64,000 nucleotides of DNA from Rhinopomastus cyanomelas (Eukaryota; Chordata; Aves; Bucerotiformes; Rhinopomastidae): positions 62,001-126,000 of the forward strand of contig VXBP01008913.1 in the NCBI GenBank assembly GCA_013400115.1, read 5' to 3'. The translations under genes were made by a program, and so were the position numbers. The notes beneath the pieces are model-generated. The model was given only the letters and a program-made list of their open reading frames with translations, searched no databases and was not told the origin of the DNA. Shown one piece after another: positions 63,971-64,000 of the stretch (position 1 is its first letter; every line of letters begins with the position of its first letter).

Positions 63971-64000
63971 GTAAGGGAAGAGCCAGAGAGGATTTCTTGT

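Noticed and set aside
1..64000. tRNA, rRNA, CRISPR, operon or prophage features
   Set aside because: None seen. Spliced MMP genes, CR1 LINEs and microsatellites show vertebrate nuclear DNA.
1..64000. Endogenous retrovirus or LTR element
   Set aside because: I found no paired LTRs, primer-binding site or gag/pol/env-like frames. The only reverse transcriptase traces are CR1.

Overview
This is vertebrate nuclear DNA, almost certainly from a bird. It holds a same-strand cluster of matrix metalloproteinase (MMP) genes embedded in a very dense field of CR1 LINE fragments. Three genes are complete and one runs off the right edge. All four share a ten-exon design with introns in phases 0,2,1,1,1,2,1,2,1, as in the MMP cluster on human 11q22. 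By a rough hand tally CR1 and its satellites cover more than a third of the window. That is far above most bird genomes and suggests a CR1-expanded lineage such as woodpeckers and relatives (inference).

Layout. 1-10970: CR1-rich 5' flank with a 42-bp minisatellite (9881-10235) and no recognisable gene. 11147-18157: MMP13 (collagenase-3, 471 aa), with a RUNX/ETS/AP-1/TATA promoter just upstream. 18158-32140: MMP13 3' UTR, then a CR1-rich intergenic region with a 57-bp CR1-derived tandem array, a CpG-rich patch and a few speculative minus-strand exons. 32286-39477: a stromelysin-type MMP (MMP3/MMP10-like, 503 aa) with an expanded Pro/Thr/Glu repeat in its hinge. 39478-48080: intergenic, mostly CR1. 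48200-54300: an MMP1-like interstitial collagenase (466 aa). 54490-56160: intergenic, dominated by a GATA-type microsatellite. 56279 to beyond the edge: MMP27 (exons 1-8 of 10), recognised by the extra cysteine in its catalytic domain.

How the genes relate. Each encodes a secreted proenzyme: signal peptide, propeptide with a PRCGxPD cysteine switch, zinc catalytic domain (HExGHxxGxxH plus Met-turn), proline-rich hinge and a four-bladed hemopexin domain closed by a disulfide. Together they would give a collagen and matrix degrading set. The three complete genes have a TATA box about 60-75 bp before the ATG with AP-1 and ETS sites upstream; MMP27 has AP-1 and a CATAAAAA box. The stromelysin and MMP1-like promoters share an almost identical ETS/AP-1 block. 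Mammals carry MMP8/10/1/3/12 between MMP27 and MMP13; only two genes lie in that interval here.

Most notable: the uniform sense orientation of CR1 copies in MMP13 introns, repeated head-to-tail amplification of the CR1 3' end, nested CR1 insertions, the hinge repeat, and a mixed S1'/specificity-site signature in the MMP1-like enzyme.
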